Source: Paenibacillus sp. PK3_47
GTDB taxonomy: Bacteria; Bacillota; Bacilli; Paenibacillales; Paenibacillaceae
Reading direction: 5' to 3'
DNA length: 64,000 nt
Assembly (NCBI RefSeq): GCF_023520895.1
Contig: NZ_CP026029.1
Location: 372,001 to 436,000, forward strand
Positions 63,063-64,000 of the stretch are shown here, one piece after another. Position numbers and translations under genes: made by a program. Below the pieces are notes generated by a model that saw nothing but the letters and a program-made list of their open reading frames with translations, searched no databases and had not been told where the DNA came from. Each line of letters opens with the position of its first letter. The first letter of the stretch is position 1.

Positions 63063-64000
63063 TTGAGAGCTGACCGTCTGCTGTCGATCCTGATGCTGCT
63101 GCAAAACCGCGGAAAAATGACAACACGCGAATTGGCCGAAAACCTGGAGGTGTCCGGCCGGACGATCGTCCGTGATATGGAGGCTCTGAGCGCCTCCGGA
63201 ATCCCCGTCCTCGCTGAAAGAGGCCGTGAAGGCGGCTGGATGCTTACCGAAGGCTACAGGACTTCCCTGACCGGTATGAAGCCGAAGGAGCTCGCCTCCC
63301 TGCTTCTTCCCGCAGATTCAGCGGTGCTCCAAGCCTTGGGGATTGAACAGGACCATACTTCCGCTGTCCGCAAGCTTGAAGCTGCAGTCTCCAGGTCACA
63401 GCCCTCCCCGCTGCACTATTTGAACCAGCGTGTTCACATCGACGGAGCGGGTTGGCGCTCATCTGCCGAAGCCTACCCTTTCCTCCCCCTGCTGCAGACT
63501 GCCGTATGGGAAGAGCGCAAGGTACTCATTACCTATCTGCGCGGCGATGAGACTACAGAGCGGCTGATCTCTCCGCTTGGACTTGTGGCCAAACGCGGAG
63601 TCTGGTATGCTGCCGCCGAGAGTAGCGGAGAGCTGAGAACATACCGTGTGTCCAGAATTACCGGTGCCGTGCTTTCCGAGGAAATCTTTAAACGCCCGGA
63701 AGGATTTGATCTCGCCCGTTACTGGGAAGAGTCGATGAATACGTTTAAGGCCGCACTTCCCCGCTATCCTGCTCAGCTGCTGCTCCAAGAGCAGTCTCTG
63801 AAACAGCTTCAGCAGGAACGCTACGTCACCATTACAAAGAAGGCACCGGCGGATTCTGCTGGGTGGTTTTTAGTCGATGCTGAATTTAACACAGCCGGAT
63901 CTGCCTGCAGCATTATTCTTTCACTGGGGGCAGGGGCCATTGTAACTACACCTCAGGAACTACATGATGCCGTAAAATCAGCACTTAAGGAAACCCTGTT
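63063..64000 (+). CDS. HTH/WYL-domain transcriptional regulator (partial)
   Basis: The reading frame starts at TTG 63063, 8 bases after AAGGAG, and is open to the window end (312 codons), so the C-terminus is missing. Residues about 1-60 form a DeoR-type helix-turn-helix (RLLSILMLLQNRGKMTTREL, then VSGRTIVRDMEAL). Residues about 135-220 form the WYL domain (ERKVLITYLRGDETTERLISPLGL), which senses small ligands or nucleic acids. Regulated genes are unknown. Confidence 0.88.
   Translation, partial: MRADRLLSILMLLQNRGKMTTRELAENLEVSGRTIVRDMEALSASGIPVLAERGREGGWMLTEGYRTSLTGMKPKELASLLLPADSAVLQALGIEQDHTSAVRKLEAAVSRSQPSPLHYLNQRVHIDGAGWRSSAEAYPFLPLLQTAVWEERKVLITYLRGDETTERLISPLGLVAKRGVWYAAAESSGELRTYRVSRITGAVLSEEIFKRPEGFDLARYWEESMNTFKAALPRYPAQLLLQEQSLKQLQQERYVTITKKAPADSAGWFLVDAEFNTAGSACSIILSLGAGAIVTTPQELHDAVKSALKETL

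Overview
The window reads as chromosomal DNA of a spore-forming Firmicute, most likely Paenibacillus. Gene order matches the Bacillus subtilis block running from the germination and spore-coat region (prsW, ypeB, cmk, rpsA-like, der, gpsA, spoIVA, hbs, mtrB) through the prenyl/menaquinone genes, ndk, cheR and the aromatic supraoperon (aroC-aroB-aroH-trpEDCFBA-hisC-tyrA) to qcrABC, ypjABCD, dapB, mgsA, bshB1, bshA, cca and birA. Sporulation genes (spoIVA, SpoVIF-like, ypeB, ypjB), bacillithiol genes and Gram-positive ribosome-binding sites fit. Nearly all of these genes lie on the minus strand. The assignment to Paenibacillus is an inference from synteny, the palindromic intergenic repeats and an IS1182-type element.

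From the left: 1-6.4 kb carries birA, cca, bshA, bshB1, mgsA, dapB, a TPR gene and a MazG-like gene. 6.5-12.5 kb carries a YitT transporter-like gene, a 52-bp palindromic tandem repeat, ypjB, ypjA, the menaquinol:cytochrome c reductase operon qcrABC, ypiF and a tiny IDEAL protein. 12.5-19.8 kb breaks synteny: it holds a gamma-carbonic-anhydrase-like protein, an unknown protein, a phosphatase, an ECF sigma/anti-sigma pair, an amino-acid ABC transporter, a strong candidate small RNA and four 21-bp palindromes. 19.8-31.5 kb is the aromatic amino-acid supraoperon.

31.7-39.7 kb holds cheR, ndk, heptaprenyl-diphosphate synthase genes (hepT, hepS), menaquinone genes that include futalosine-route members (mqnA, a UbiA-type prenyltransferase, ubiX, menG), mtrB (TRAP) and hbs. 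40-54.5 kb carries spoIVA, a YphF-like lipoprotein, a nucleotidyltransferase/ferredoxin pair, gpsA, plsY, der, an S1-like protein, plsC, cmk, a MotI-like PilZ protein, ypeB without sleB, an overlooked 48-residue Cys-rich gene, prsW and mecA. 54.7-64 kb carries a polysaccharide deacetylase, a broken IS1182-type transposase, a metallophosphoesterase, a CPBP protease, a T-box-controlled serA and a WYL-type regulator cut by the window end.

The main regulatory story is tryptophan control. The trpE leader carries eleven NAG triplets in an exact 5-nt register, the RNA site for the 11-subunit TRAP protein, and TRAP itself (mtrB) lies 10 kb away in the same window. The most promising undescribed element is the free-standing 94-nt RNA at about 19074-19167. 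It has a perfect TTGACA-17-TATAAT promoter, a stable hairpin, a pyrimidine-rich stretch complementary to ribosome-binding sites, and an intrinsic terminator.
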